From the NCBI RefSeq assembly GCF_017357225.1, contig NZ_CP071607.1:428895-492894 (forward strand): a stretch of 64,000 bases of DNA. Reading direction: 5' to 3'. Of the stretch, positions 7,354-16,691 are shown piece by piece. Position numbers and translations under genes: made by a program. The notes under the pieces were generated by a model. That model searched no databases. It saw only the letters and a list, made by a program, of their open reading frames with translations, and had not been told where the DNA came from. Numbering within the stretch: the first letter of the stretch is position 1; every line of letters starts with the position of its first letter. The DNA comes from Rhizobium binae (GTDB taxonomy: Bacteria > Pseudomonadota > Alphaproteobacteria > Rhizobiales > Rhizobiaceae).

Positions 7354-8814
7354 ATGTTGAAGATCAAGATGTCCTCACCGAGGCTGCCGGCGCACACAGC
7401 ACGCCACGCTTCCCGTGTGGCGATCATCGGCGGCGGATATACCGGCGCCATCATTGCCAAGCTTCTGGTCGAGCGCGGGCCGCGAGACATCGAGGAGATT
7501 ACCGTCTTCGAGCCCCGGGAACACCTCGGATGCGGCCTTGCCTATGACATCCCGAACGCCGACGTGCGCCTCAATGTCGCGGCACACAGAATGCGCGCGA
7601 TCCCTGGTGCCCCCACCGCCTTCCTGGATTGGCTGCAGACGAGCGGAACGCTCACCATCGACCCTCAGGCGGTCACGCCGGAAGGAATCTTCGCCCGCCG
7701 CAGGGACTTCGGCCATTTTATGCAGGCACAACTCGCGCCTCACCTGGATAGTGGCACGATCCGTCACGTGGAACAGACCGTCCGGGCCGTCGACCGCCAA
7801 AGCGAGCAGTGGCGGGTCACCGGCTCCGGCGGAACCGTGGTACTAGCCGACATTCTGATCCTCGCTACAGGGCATCCTCCAGCTTCGAGGCCGGCCGTGA
7901 TCGACAGGCTCGATCCCCTCACGGCGGCTCGCGTGACCGATGTCTTTGCCCCGAACGCGCTCGCCCGCATTGGAAAATCCGACTCGGTCCTGATCGTGGG
8001 TTCAGGCCTTACCGCTCTCGATGCGCTCACCCGCCTGGACGCCCTCGGCCACGATGGCAAGATCACGCTGCTTTCCCGATCGGGCCTGATGCCGAGACCG
8101 CATGCCGGCGGTGACTTCGCTCCGTTCGGCGACTTTCGCGGCGCCAACCTCACCTCGGCCAGAAAAATCCTGGCAACTGTGCGAGCAACAATCACAGAGG
8201 CGGAAACGCATGGCATTCCCTGGCAATGCGTTTTTGATGCGCTGCGGCAGCATGCTCAGGAACTCTGGCAAGGCCTTTCCCTGCAAGAGCGGCAAAAGTT
8301 CCTGCGGCGCCTCCGCCGCTGGTACGACGTCCACCGCTACCGCATGCCGCCACAGGCATACGCATTGCTTGAAGGAGGCCTAGACTTGGGGCAAATAACT
8401 ATGGAACGGGGCCACCTCAGATCTGTCTCGCGAGATGGAGAAGATCTGCTTGCGGCGATCCAGACTCGCGAAGGCCGGGCCGAAATTCGTTGTCGTCACA
8501 TCCTCTGGGCCACAGGGCCGGATTACCGAGGCTATGCTGGGCACCAAAGGTTTCTGCTGGCACTGCACTGTGAAGGCTTCATCCAGTCGGACCCTCTCAG
8601 TCTGGGCCTGGCCTGCGACACGGCGGGCCGAGCCCTCACCATCGCAGGAACCCCGAATTCCACCCTCTTCGTCGCAGGTCCTCCCACTCGCCCCGCGCTG
8701 GGCGAGCTCACGGGCGTTCCCGAGATTGCGGCCCAAGCTGCGAATATGGTGGATAGGATCATACGTTCTTGCGCACGCGGAACAAGGACCATCGTCATCA
8801 GCCAACGGGAGTGA
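7354..8814 (+). CDS. FAD/NAD(P)-binding protein
   Basis: 486-residue flavoprotein. The dinucleotide-binding motif GGGYTGAIIAKLL lies near residues 26-38, followed by an acidic strand end (EEITVFEPRE) and a CGLAYDIPNADVRLNVAA block typical of the FAD-NAD(P)-binding family (COG4529) related to ornithine and hydroxypyridine hydroxylases. A second Rossmann motif VLIVGSGLTALDAL supports NAD(P)H use, and a DRIIRS-type C-terminal helix closes the fold. RBS GGAAGGAAG precedes the ATG. It diverges from the flavin reductase operon and probably acts in the same oxidation of an organic sulfur or amine compound; the substrate is inferred only in this broad sense. Confidence 0.8.
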   Translation: MLKIKMSSPRLPAHTARHASRVAIIGGGYTGAIIAKLLVERGPRDIEEITVFEPREHLGCGLAYDIPNADVRLNVAAHRMRAIPGAPTAFLDWLQTSGTLTIDPQAVTPEGIFARRRDFGHFMQAQLAPHLDSGTIRHVEQTVRAVDRQSEQWRVTGSGGTVVLADILILATGHPPASRPAVIDRLDPLTAARVTDVFAPNALARIGKSDSVLIVGSGLTALDALTRLDALGHDGKITLLSRSGLMPRPHAGGDFAPFGDFRGANLTSARKILATVRATITEAETHGIPWQCVFDALRQHAQELWQGLSLQERQKFLRRLRRWYDVHRYRMPPQAYALLEGGLDLGQITMERGHLRSVSRDGEDLLAAIQTREGRAEIRCRHILWATGPDYRGYAGHQRFLLALHCEGFIQSDPLSLGLACDTAGRALTIAGTPNSTLFVAGPPTRPALGELTGVPEIAAQAANMVDRIIRSCARGTRTIVISQRE

Positions 8815-8890
8815 GTGATTGGGTGAACAATGAACAAAGCTCAAGGGAGGCGGAATCCTGACATCGAACAGCGGACAGCCCCGTGAAGGC

Positions 8891-9202
8891 CTATGTTCGC
8901 ACCATCGGCGGCAGGTCCGGTCGGCGCTCACCCATTCCCTGCGGAACGAGCGACAGAGTACGGATACCCGCCTCATCGGCCGCACGCAGAAGCACTTCGC
9001 GGAATTGTTCCGGGGCAATTTTGCCGGTGATGGCGTCGACGCAGGCTTTGACGGCAGCCATGTATTCCTCGCCGTCATCGCAAGGCCAGTCGTTCATCAG
9101 GAGACGCGCCGCATCGCCCAATGTCCACACGATCTTGCGAGATTTCGGCCCTCGCAAAGCAAACCCGACAGGCGTGAATGCTGATGATGTATTCCAGCAC
9201 AT
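8891..9202 (-). CDS. DUF982 protein
   Basis: 103-residue protein with the pattern KSRKIVWTLGDAARLLMNDWP and EEYMAAVKACVDAITGKIAPEQFREVLLRAADEAG, which I recognise as DUF982, a small domain frequent in Rhizobiales and often present in many copies per genome. No catalytic or binding motif is apparent. The N-terminus is uncertain because the chosen start has a poor ribosome-binding site. It stands alone. Confidence 0.75.
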   Translation of the reverse strand: MCWNTSSAFTPVGFALRGPKSRKIVWTLGDAARLLMNDWPCDDGEEYMAAVKACVDAITGKIAPEQFREVLLRAADEAGIRTLSLVPQGMGERRPDLPPMVRT

Positions 9203-9440
9203 TTCCCCGACACCTCAACGCACGGATACTGCAGTCCCCAGTTCAATGTACGCGCGTATTTAGAAATTTGGAATTGAAATTTTTGGGCGAACGCTGCTTA
9301 AACGGGAGATCGTGAATTGAGAAGAAAAGCGGGGGCGTTCACAGACGGATGCCCGCATTTGGCTGACGTTGCGGTGAGAATAGCTCATATGACATTGGTT
9401 AACCGGGGTCTTGATACACTGCGGTAGCGGAGACAACGCA

Positions 9441-9803
9441 ATGGGCCAGCTCTGGGAGAAAGTCACGTATTATCGCCATCGGAGCGAGTTGGCAGCGCTT
9501 CGCCTGGCATTGCGAGTGCCGCTTCTCGCCATGCATCTGATTGGAGCAGTGGTTTTCTTCTGGTGGGGCGTTGCCGGACTATCGGTTTTGATCCCAACCC
9601 TGCTGGTATCGCAGATCTTGGGTACCCTTGGTCTCCTACTCGGAGGAATATCGGCCATTGTGCTGTTGCTTTTCGTCACACCTTGGTTCTCTGGCTGGTA
9701 TTGCATTGCAGCGGGCGTCATGTTTGGCCGCACCGCAGCCGCCCGAGCCAAAGGAGAAGCGTTGGCACGCGCTATTCATGCTTATCGTGAGAAGGCGGTT
9801 TGA
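9441..9803 (+). CDS. small membrane protein, unknown
   Basis: 120 residues with three hydrophobic segments (about residues 27-45, 48-65 and 68-90), flanked by a basic N-terminus (YRHRSELAALRLALR) and a basic C-terminal helix (RTAAARAKGEALARAIHAYREK). A GGAGA ribosome-binding site lies eight bases before the ATG at 9441. The family was not recognised. The strong hydrophobic profile and RBS support a real gene. Confidence 0.6.
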   Translation: MGQLWEKVTYYRHRSELAALRLALRVPLLAMHLIGAVVFFWWGVAGLSVLIPTLLVSQILGTLGLLLGGISAIVLLLFVTPWFSGWYCIAAGVMFGRTAAARAKGEALARAIHAYREKAV

Positions 9804-9953
9804 AGCATACGAGCGTAGCGGGGACGCTCCGCAACAGCGGTTTGCAGACCTTCCAAAGACGGTGGCTACCCTTCGCCGATTGTAGGGATGCTCAATTTTT
9901 GCCTTTAGCTGAGAACCTCAAACTAATCAGCAAGCTCTTAAGGCCAACGAAAT

Positions 9954-10250
9954 TTATTTCGAGAAAAGAACGGCAATATGAATAATAAGAAACGCCAAAA
10001 ACACTACAATAAGGAATGGTCTTCCATATAAAACCCTTGATCTGTTTGTCACAAGATCTCGATCGTCGGTTGAGTCTCCCTTATAAATCTTTCCTCCAAT
10101 ATTGCTGTCGATGTCAAAGTTCCAGTTATTTCTAATATAAAATAGAATTTCTCGCGCTTCCTCGATAGCCAAAAATAAGAATACCAACGACAATATTATT
10201 GTGCCGCCAACGACACCATCGGCATAGAAATATCTCTCTACTGAAAGCAT
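9954..10250 (-). CDS. small two-helix membrane protein, A/T-rich
   Basis: 98 residues with hydrophobic segments at about 14-31 (GGTIILSLVFLFLAIEEAR) and 77-96 (PFLIVVFLAFLIIHIAVLF) around a polar, Asp-rich loop. The start at 10250 is chosen because AAGGGGA lies five bases upstream; the longer in-frame start has no ribosome-binding site. Codons are clearly richer in A/T than in surrounding genes (many ATA, AAT, TTA), which suggests recent transfer. Family not recognised. Confidence 0.55.
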   Translation of the reverse strand: MLSVERYFYADGVVGGTIILSLVFLFLAIEEAREILFYIRNNWNFDIDSNIGGKIYKGDSTDDRDLVTNRSRVLYGRPFLIVVFLAFLIIHIAVLFSK

Positions 10251-10513
10251 ATTATTCCCCTTCGACGCCGCCACCTTAATAATACCATTGGCAAATGAAA
10301 AGGCGGATAGCAAGTTTCGAGCTCCCAACCGCTCAATCGCGCCCATAAGACGAAAAATAGGTGAAGACGTGAATGGTGTTCAGTCGCTCCGACAGCCTGA
10401 AGGAGCTCTCCGAGCCTGAGATGCGCGAGCAAGGTCGATACCCCTTGTTGATACCGAACCCCAACAATCCCACGCCTATCAGCGGGACAATTCGATTCGA
10501 GGCCTCTGCTCCC

Positions 10514-12919
10514 TCACCTTAACTCAGCGCTGACCCGAAAAATCCCACCAGCCGAGGCATCCGAGCAGACGACGAAAGTGGAGCCCTCCTGCGCCATGAA
10601 GGCGACGTTGCCGCCGGCTTCGCAGGGGGTGGCGCTCCATTGCAGGATGATGTCGCCGTTGTCGGGCAGTTTTTCCGTCGTCAGCTTGACAGCGCTTGCC
10701 ATCCATTCCGTCGCCGACGGCAGGTGGATGGGGGCGTTCAGCTGTTTCGACAGCCAGGCGGTATAGTTCTGCGCCTCGGCGAGCGGCACGTCGTCGGCGG
10801 GCTGTTCGGGATTGCCGGCATAGGCCTGGGCGGAGGCGGGGTCTGCGTTAGCGGTGTAATACTGCGCCATCTCGGCGCGGGTGACCGCTTTCGCCTGCAT
10901 GCAGAAGGATTTTTCGACCTTCACGGCGCCATTGGCGACGCCGAGCATGCCGCCGAGCTCCTTCATCGACGAGGTCATCAGCCGGACATTGTCGAGCGAA
11001 TAACTGCCGGCCGGGATGGTCTCGAAGGCGACATTCGGCGCAACCGGGCAGAAGCCACGCGCCGAGAGCGCTTCGAGATCGGCCAGGATCGGCTGGTAGG
11101 CTGATATGGCGAGCTTGTAGGCTTCAGCGGTATAGCGGCCGTCGGCCTCGGTGAGCTTCGGCGCGAGTGCGGCAAGTGTCGGATCTGTGGGGCCGGCGCG
11201 TGTCGTCAGCGAGGCGTGGAGATCGGTGACTTTCTGCCTCAGCGCCGTCGCCTCGTCCTTGGCCGCCATGACATCCGAGATCAGCGCGGCGAAGAGCTTG
11301 GCGGCGTCGCCGTAGTTCGAGGTCGCGGCCGGCAGCTGCCATTTCTCGGCCTTGGCCTTGGCCTCCATCATCAGGGCGCTCGCCTTGGTGACGTCGGGGC
11401 TGTCGCCGGCGCCGATGCGGGTGACGGTTTCGCGTTTTGCCGTGGCGTCCTTTTCGGCCGCTGCCAGCGCCGTCAGCCCCTTGGCGAGATCGTCGTAAGC
11501 CGTTCTCGCCGCCTCGTAATTATCGACCGCGCCATGCATCTGCTGGGCGGCGGCGCTGTCGGCGGCGGCCTTCATCTTGCTGTCGGCGTCGGCAAAACTC
11601 GGGGCCTTGTCGCCGCCGGCAGCGGCAGCGGCGGATTTGGCCTTTTCGGCGTTTTCCCTTGATATGGCGATCAGCGACTTGCCGAGGCTGATGGCCGCCT
11701 TCTGGTAGCCGGGAAGCGCCTTCTTATAGTCTTCGTCCTTGAGGGCGGCATTGGCCTCGGTCAGTGAGGCGGCGCCGGCATCATAGGAGAGCTTCGCCTC
11801 GTCGCCAGAGGGGCGTTCCGGCGCCTTGGCGGCGATGGCCTTGTCCCTGCGGCTTTCGGCCTCCTTCTTCCAGGTGCCGACATCGGCGACCAGCTTGGGA
11901 TCGGGACGCAGCAGCTTCGGGATGGTGACGACGCCTACGCCGATGCAGATCAAGATCAGCGCACCGAGCATCGAGAAATGCGCGAGCGTCCATTTCTTCC
12001 GCTTCGGGGTTTCCGGCTGTTGCGGCATGCCGCCGCGCGGATCCCAGGCCATCGGCTGGATGCCCGTGGTGACGCGGCTGAATTCGCCGAGCGCATCGGC
12101 GCCCATGCGCGGCCGCTGGGCCGGGTCGCGGCTCAGCATTCTTTCGACCAGGCTGGCCAGTCCCTCGGGAAAACCGGGGATCAGCACGTCGAGGCGCGGG
12201 AAGATGTTCGACGGGTCGAGATGGATGTTCTTCCAGCTCTGCTCGCGCTGGTGCTCGTCCTCCCAGACCATGACGCTATCGAAGACGCTGGCATAGGTCT
12301 GGCGCGGCAGGAAGAGCTTGTAGGCGATCATGCCCATCGCATAGATGTCGAGTGCGGCGGAAGCGGAGAAGGTGCCGCTGGCATAGATCTCCGGCGCGCC
12401 GAATTCCGGCGCATAGGGCGGGATGATGTGCTCGCCGATCTTGGAGATCAGGTGCAGGTTGCCGATCCGGACCGAGAGGCCGGAATAATCCTCCGACACG
12501 TAGATGCACTGGTCGGTCAGCGCATTGTGGGCGTAACCCGCCCCGTGAAGCGTCGCCAGCCCTTCGAGGATGTGGCGGCCGATCTCGATGGCGCGGTCAT
12601 AGGCCACCATCTCGGTTTCCTCGAGATATTGGTGCAGCGTCTTCGACGGCCGCTTCTCGACGATGTAGAAATTGTCGTCCTCAGGCGACGGCGGGATGAG
12701 GTCCTCGATTTCCACGAAGCGCCGCGCCGTCAGCGATTTGGCCTCGTTGACCGAGGTCCAGACCCGCTCGAAGCGCGCCTTGTCCAGTTTCAGCGCCACA
12801 TCGGGCGCGACGATGAAGACCGAACGATCCATCCGCTTGTCCTGAGCGGGATAGACGATGAACTCGTTCTCATAGACCGGCTCGCCGATCGTGTAGCGGG
12901 CGATCAGATCACTTCTCAT
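10514..12919 (-). CDS. membrane pseudokinase with coiled region and degenerate FGE-sulfatase-like domain
   Basis: About 801 residues, last gene of the 20294-10514 operon. Residues about 8-285 have the protein-kinase fold, keeping the APE triad (GAPE near 175) and DIYAMG, but where HRDLKPxN is expected the sequence reads HNALTDQC (131-138) and the DFG position reads IGNL; catalytic Asp, Lys and Asn are all lost, so this is a pseudokinase. One membrane helix follows (about 315-333), then an Ala/Lys-rich helical region to about 620 and a C-terminal segment resembling a degraded FGE-sulfatase domain (LPSATEWMASAV). The domain order puts the kinase fold in the cytoplasm and the rest in the periplasm. 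Start: ATG 12919 has AGGGGGA upstream; an alternative at 12964 overlaps the serpin stop as ATGA. Confidence 0.8.
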   Translation of the reverse strand: MRSDLIARYTIGEPVYENEFIVYPAQDKRMDRSVFIVAPDVALKLDKARFERVWTSVNEAKSLTARRFVEIEDLIPPSPEDDNFYIVEKRPSKTLHQYLEETEMVAYDRAIEIGRHILEGLATLHGAGYAHNALTDQCIYVSEDYSGLSVRIGNLHLISKIGEHIIPPYAPEFGAPEIYASGTFSASAALDIYAMGMIAYKLFLPRQTYASVFDSVMVWEDEHQREQSWKNIHLDPSNIFPRLDVLIPGFPEGLASLVERMLSRDPAQRPRMGADALGEFSRVTTGIQPMAWDPRGGMPQQPETPKRKKWTLAHFSMLGALILICIGVGVVTIPKLLRPDPKLVADVGTWKKEAESRRDKAIAAKAPERPSGDEAKLSYDAGAASLTEANAALKDEDYKKALPGYQKAAISLGKSLIAISRENAEKAKSAAAAAGGDKAPSFADADSKMKAAADSAAAQQMHGAVDNYEAARTAYDDLAKGLTALAAAEKDATAKRETVTRIGAGDSPDVTKASALMMEAKAKAEKWQLPAATSNYGDAAKLFAALISDVMAAKDEATALRQKVTDLHASLTTRAGPTDPTLAALAPKLTEADGRYTAEAYKLAISAYQPILADLEALSARGFCPVAPNVAFETIPAGSYSLDNVRLMTSSMKELGGMLGVANGAVKVEKSFCMQAKAVTRAEMAQYYTANADPASAQAYAGNPEQPADDVPLAEAQNYTAWLSKQLNAPIHLPSATEWMASAVKLTTEKLPDNGDIILQWSATPCEAGGNVAFMAQEGSTFVVCSDASAGGIFRVSAELR

Positions 12920-12960
12920 GCACGTGTCCCCCTGCCATTTTGTCTTCATCAAACCGCATG

Positions 12961-14145
12961 TCATTCACCCGCCAGAAGCGGATCGCCGATCAGGCCGGCG
13001 GCGAGAAACAGGCCGGTCTTCGTGTCCCGCAGCGCGAAGGCGAAACGGGCATCCGCGCTCACCCGCACCAGTTTCGGATCGATGCTGCGCTCGGTCACCG
13101 TGGCCGTTGCCGCCGCCGCTTCCGTGCCATTCTCATCGACCTTGATCATCGTCTTCTGCAGAACGCGCGACAAGCGGATGTTTTCCGTGGTGAACCCGGG
13201 AAAAGCCGCATCGCTCGCCTTTTCAGGCGAAAGGCCCATCGCGTGGAGTGTCGGCATCAAATCACGCCCGTCGTTGAGGGAAAAGCGGGGCAGGAAGATT
13301 TCGCCCTTGGCGGGTTCGAATTTGTCGCCCTGAAGCCAGGAGGCGAGGGTTTTGAGATCGGCGCCGCCGACGCCCTTTTCCGAGCGCGCGGCGATCACCA
13401 CCATGCGGTAGGTTTCACCTGCATAGGCGAGGTCGACGGCTGCGAAACGATCGTCGACACGGAATTTCTGGCCGTCGCCGGCAAGATGCATCATCGGCAC
13501 CGAGACCGTCGAGCCGTCCGGCCGCCGGAACGGGGCTGCCGGGCTCTCCGCCTCAAAGGCGGTTTTCCAGCGGGCCTTGAAGGAGATCGCCCCGAGGCTG
13601 ATGAAGCCGCCGCCGGGCGGGGTTTCCAGGATCGCCGGGATGGCGTCGCGCGTCGCCTGCCTGACCCAGCCGTTAATGTGCTCGACGGATTGCTGTTGAT
13701 CGAGATCCTCGATCGAGGGCTTGATGCGGTGGCCGGCCAGCATGGGAAGGGCATCGGGGACGAGCGCCAGCTTGTCGTCGAAGACGATCGCAACGCCTGA
13801 GGCCAGCGGCGCATCCGCCGCCGGCGGCGTCTTCGGGTTCATTTCGTCGAGCACCTTCTCCGGCCCCTTGACCGAATCGCCGAAACCCAGCCCCCGGGCG
13901 ATGGCCGCCTTGCCCGCATCCGAGGCGCCGAGGCTGGCGACGCCGAGCGCGGCGGCAAGGCTTGCCGGTGACACCATGATGTTGGCCGCCCCCTCCTTCG
14001 CCAGCGTGCGGTCGATCAGGTCGACGGCAAGCCCGGCCTGGGCGGCAAGGACGGCCCTGGTGTCAGAGGCATCGCCCGCATGGGCGGGCGCCAGCGCCAT
14101 CAGGGAAGCGGCAAGGCCCGCCAGCAGAATGGATTTCGACATCAC
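12961..14145 (-). CDS. secreted serpin (serine protease inhibitor)
   Basis: 394 residues with a Sec signal peptide ending AHAGD near residue 24. The serpin fold is shown by NIMVSPASLAAALGVASLGA, the strand FISLGAISFKARWKTAF, the IFLPRFSL block and above all the hinge KVDENGTEAAAATA (about 335-348), whose small residues are typical of inhibitory serpins able to insert their loop. The loop continues ATVTERSIDPK; aligned with SIPP of alpha-1-antitrypsin, Arg353 falls at the scissile P1 position, suiting a trypsin-like target. The trypsin gene ends 11 bases upstream, so the inhibitor and a matching protease are cotranscribed. Inhibition itself is inferred. Confidence 0.9.
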   Translation of the reverse strand: MMSKSILLAGLAASLMALAPAHAGDASDTRAVLAAQAGLAVDLIDRTLAKEGAANIMVSPASLAAALGVASLGASDAGKAAIARGLGFGDSVKGPEKVLDEMNPKTPPAADAPLASGVAIVFDDKLALVPDALPMLAGHRIKPSIEDLDQQQSVEHINGWVRQATRDAIPAILETPPGGGFISLGAISFKARWKTAFEAESPAAPFRRPDGSTVSVPMMHLAGDGQKFRVDDRFAAVDLAYAGETYRMVVIAARSEKGVGGADLKTLASWLQGDKFEPAKGEIFLPRFSLNDGRDLMPTLHAMGLSPEKASDAAFPGFTTENIRLSRVLQKTMIKVDENGTEAAAATATVTERSIDPKLVRVSADARFAFALRDTKTGLFLAAGLIGDPLLAGE

Positions 14146-14156
14146 TCGCTCCCCTT

Positions 14157-16691
14157 TCAGCGGATGCGATAGAATTTGGAATCAAACGACCATTTGCCCT
14201 GGACGCCTGTCTCGTCGTCGCTGACGATCCTGAGGCTTCGGGCGAGGTCGTAGACATAATTGAAGGCGGCGCGCTGGCCGACGAGCGGTGTCGGCACGTC
14301 AGGCAGGTCGAGCACTTCGATCGGCTTGTCGCTGAGGATGGCGACGACCATGCCGACGCCGGCCGGCCCCTCCACCACATATTCGAAGCCGATGTAGGGA
14401 TTGCGGGCATCGGGCACGACCACCGGCCGGGCCGGATCGAGCCGATTGTCGCCGCCCTTTGCCGTCGGCTTCAGGCCCATCGAGCGTTTGTTCGGATAGA
14501 GCTGCGTCAGCTTGCCGGCGGCGTCGATATCGACGAGGATCAGGTAGCCTGATTTCTTGGTGGAGACGCGCATCGCCACCTTGTCGCCGATGCTGACCGA
14601 GGTGCCGGGCAGCACGTCGACGGCCACACCCGCCTCATTGTCGGTCTTCAAGGTGTTCTCGACGGCGGCGACCGGCGTCTTCGCCTCCTCGCCGGTGACG
14701 ACGTCGCGGCCGAGCGCATCCGGCAGGCCGTAGAATTGCGGCACCGGCGTGAAGCGGCAGTCCCCGGAATGGGCCCGGCAATATTCGTCCGATTTGCGCC
14801 TGACATAATCGAGCAGGGCGGCGTTGCTGACCTCAGGCTTGTCGGCAGCGCGCGCCACCCCTTCCTGCACGCCTTCGATGAAGCGGCGGGTGAAGACGCC
14901 GAGCGGCGGTTTGGCCTCGGTATCGACCAGCGCCCATTGGCCTGCATTGACCGCCGACCAGACCATCGCCGTTTCGCCGCCGAAGGAGAATTTCGCCTCC
15001 TTGCCGGAGCGGTTCGGCGGCTGCAGCGACGCCAAAGCCGGGCCGAGGCAGCGCACCGTGCCGCCGGCGGGTGCGGCCACGGCGCTGCGGCTGCCGGGGC
15101 CGACATGGCAGGCGTCGATCAGCAGCGTGACGCGGCGGTCCTTGAGGCTGTTCAGCCGGGCGGCGATCTCGGTCTCGCGGATCTGGTTGGTGACGGTCAC
15201 CTTGCCGCCGTCGCGCAGCAGCTTGGCATCGGCGGCGACCAGCGTCGGGCTCGTCGTCGCCTCGGCGCCCATTTCCTCGGAGCCCTGGCCGCTGAAATAG
15301 AGGAAGACGCGGCTGCCGGCCTGAGACTGGCGCACCAGCCAGTCGTCGATCTCGGCAAGGATCGCGGCGCGGGTGGCCTTGCGATCGGTGAGCGTATGGA
15401 TCTGTTCGGGACGGTAGCCGACCGTCTTGACGAGGAAGAGCTGCATCGCCTTCACATCGTCGACCGAGCCGGTCAGCTTCGCCTCGCGCATCTCATAATC
15501 GTCGATGCCGATCAGAAGCGCGCGGTCGCCGGGAGAACGCACTGCCATCGGCAGCTCGGCGGCCGGCGCCTGAACCTCCGGCTGGCTGCCTTCGGGCGAA
15601 GGGGGTGCTGGAGTTTCCGTCGTTTCCGCAGGCGCCTTCGTGGCGTCGGGCGGCGTCGTAATCGCAAGGTTGGCCTCGATCTGTGCAGCCGGCGTCTGCT
15701 TCTGCGTGGGCTCGCTTGCAGCAGGCCGGCGCTTGGTGTCGATCGCCGCCACCTGGTCGCCGGCGGAAGCGCCTGAGGTATCGGGCGCGTTCGGCACGTC
15801 GCCATCGGTCTTCTCGGCAATCCAATCGCGGAAGGCGGCGACGCGGGTGTAGACGCCGTAATGTTCGGCCTCGGCGCAGCCGGCGCCCCAGCTGACGATC
15901 CCGAGCTGGATCCAGCGCTTGTCGGGGCGCTGCGCGACCAGCGGCCCGCCGCTGTCCCCCTGGCAGGCATCCTTGCCGCCCTCGGCATAACCGGCGCAGA
16001 CATTGCGCTCGTCGATCGGGTTCATGCGCATCGAGCTCTCGCGATAGGCGGCGCGGCAATCCTCGCGCGAGACGAGCGGCAGCTCGACCTCCTGCAGTTC
16101 GGTCGGCAGGTATTTGTCATCCCAGCCGTGATCGGCCTTGGTGTAGCCCCAGCCGGTGACGACGGCGGTGTGGCCAGGGGCTTCCACGGCCTCGTCCGCG
16201 GCGGAGGCGAGGATTGCCGGTCTTGAGACGGCGGGTTCGGCAAGCTTGATGAGGGCGATGTCGTTGGCGAAGACCTTGCGCTCGAAATCCTCGTGGATGA
16301 TCACGTCCTCGACGGACAGCCCGGGCTTGTCAGGCCCGTCGACCGAGATCACCTTGTCGATCTTCTGCTTTCCCTCGACGATCAGGAGGTCGCGGGCGAA
16401 GAGATCCTGCTTGCCGGAACGGCCGCTGGTGACGCAATGGGCGGCGGTCAGGATCCAGCGCGGCGAAATCAGCGAGCCGCCGCAATGACCGCCGAAGCGG
16501 CCGCGCTGCTCGGGATCGGGCGCCAGGATCTTCACCTGCCAGGGCCATTCGCCTTTTTTCGCCGCCTGGCCGCCGATCACCCGCCCGCCATCCTCGCCGG
16601 CAAAATCGGTATCCTGCTGCGCAAGCGCCGGTGCGGCCAGAAGCAGAAGGACGGCCGCAATGTTGAGGACCCTGCTGATCGACGTGCTCAT
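14157..16691 (-). CDS. secreted trypsin / caspase-like / DUF4384 fusion protein
   Basis: 844 residues, signal peptide to about 25. Residues 38-295 form a chymotrypsin-fold protease: zymogen-type R37-VIGG, triad H85 (TAAHC), D144 (DIAL), S247 (GDSGGP), and D241 at the bottom of the S1 pocket with the pattern DACQGDSGGP, so cleavage after Arg/Lys is expected. Paired Cys match conserved trypsin disulfides. After a Pro/Thr-rich linker, residues 388-660 form a caspase-like (C14) domain with Cys528 (LLIDACH) but Gln469 where the catalytic His belongs (YFSGQG). A DUF4384 domain follows at about 690-800. The start overlaps the upstream caspase stop by 4 bases (ATGA). Confidence 0.9.
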   Translation of the reverse strand: MSTSISRVLNIAAVLLLLAAPALAQQDTDFAGEDGGRVIGGQAAKKGEWPWQVKILAPDPEQRGRFGGHCGGSLISPRWILTAAHCVTSGRSGKQDLFARDLLIVEGKQKIDKVISVDGPDKPGLSVEDVIIHEDFERKVFANDIALIKLAEPAVSRPAILASAADEAVEAPGHTAVVTGWGYTKADHGWDDKYLPTELQEVELPLVSREDCRAAYRESSMRMNPIDERNVCAGYAEGGKDACQGDSGGPLVAQRPDKRWIQLGIVSWGAGCAEAEHYGVYTRVAAFRDWIAEKTDGDVPNAPDTSGASAGDQVAAIDTKRRPAASEPTQKQTPAAQIEANLAITTPPDATKAPAETTETPAPPSPEGSQPEVQAPAAELPMAVRSPGDRALLIGIDDYEMREAKLTGSVDDVKAMQLFLVKTVGYRPEQIHTLTDRKATRAAILAEIDDWLVRQSQAGSRVFLYFSGQGSEEMGAEATTSPTLVAADAKLLRDGGKVTVTNQIRETEIAARLNSLKDRRVTLLIDACHVGPGSRSAVAAPAGGTVRCLGPALASLQPPNRSGKEAKFSFGGETAMVWSAVNAGQWALVDTEAKPPLGVFTRRFIEGVQEGVARAADKPEVSNAALLDYVRRKSDEYCRAHSGDCRFTPVPQFYGLPDALGRDVVTGEEAKTPVAAVENTLKTDNEAGVAVDVLPGTSVSIGDKVAMRVSTKKSGYLILVDIDAAGKLTQLYPNKRSMGLKPTAKGGDNRLDPARPVVVPDARNPYIGFEYVVEGPAGVGMVVAILSDKPIEVLDLPDVPTPLVGQRAAFNYVYDLARSLRIVSDDETGVQGKWSFDSKFYRIR

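Noticed and set aside
11978..13333. Plus-strand open frame of 451 codons opposite the pseudokinase and serpin genes
   Set aside because: It crosses two genes on the other strand and shows the same antisense composition; no recognisable motif.
14157..16691. Trypsin and serpin genes as eukaryotic contamination or a recent eukaryotic gift
   Set aside because: Both have bacterial signal peptides, no introns, ribosome-binding sites, native-looking GC and codon use, and operon overlaps with bacterial genes.
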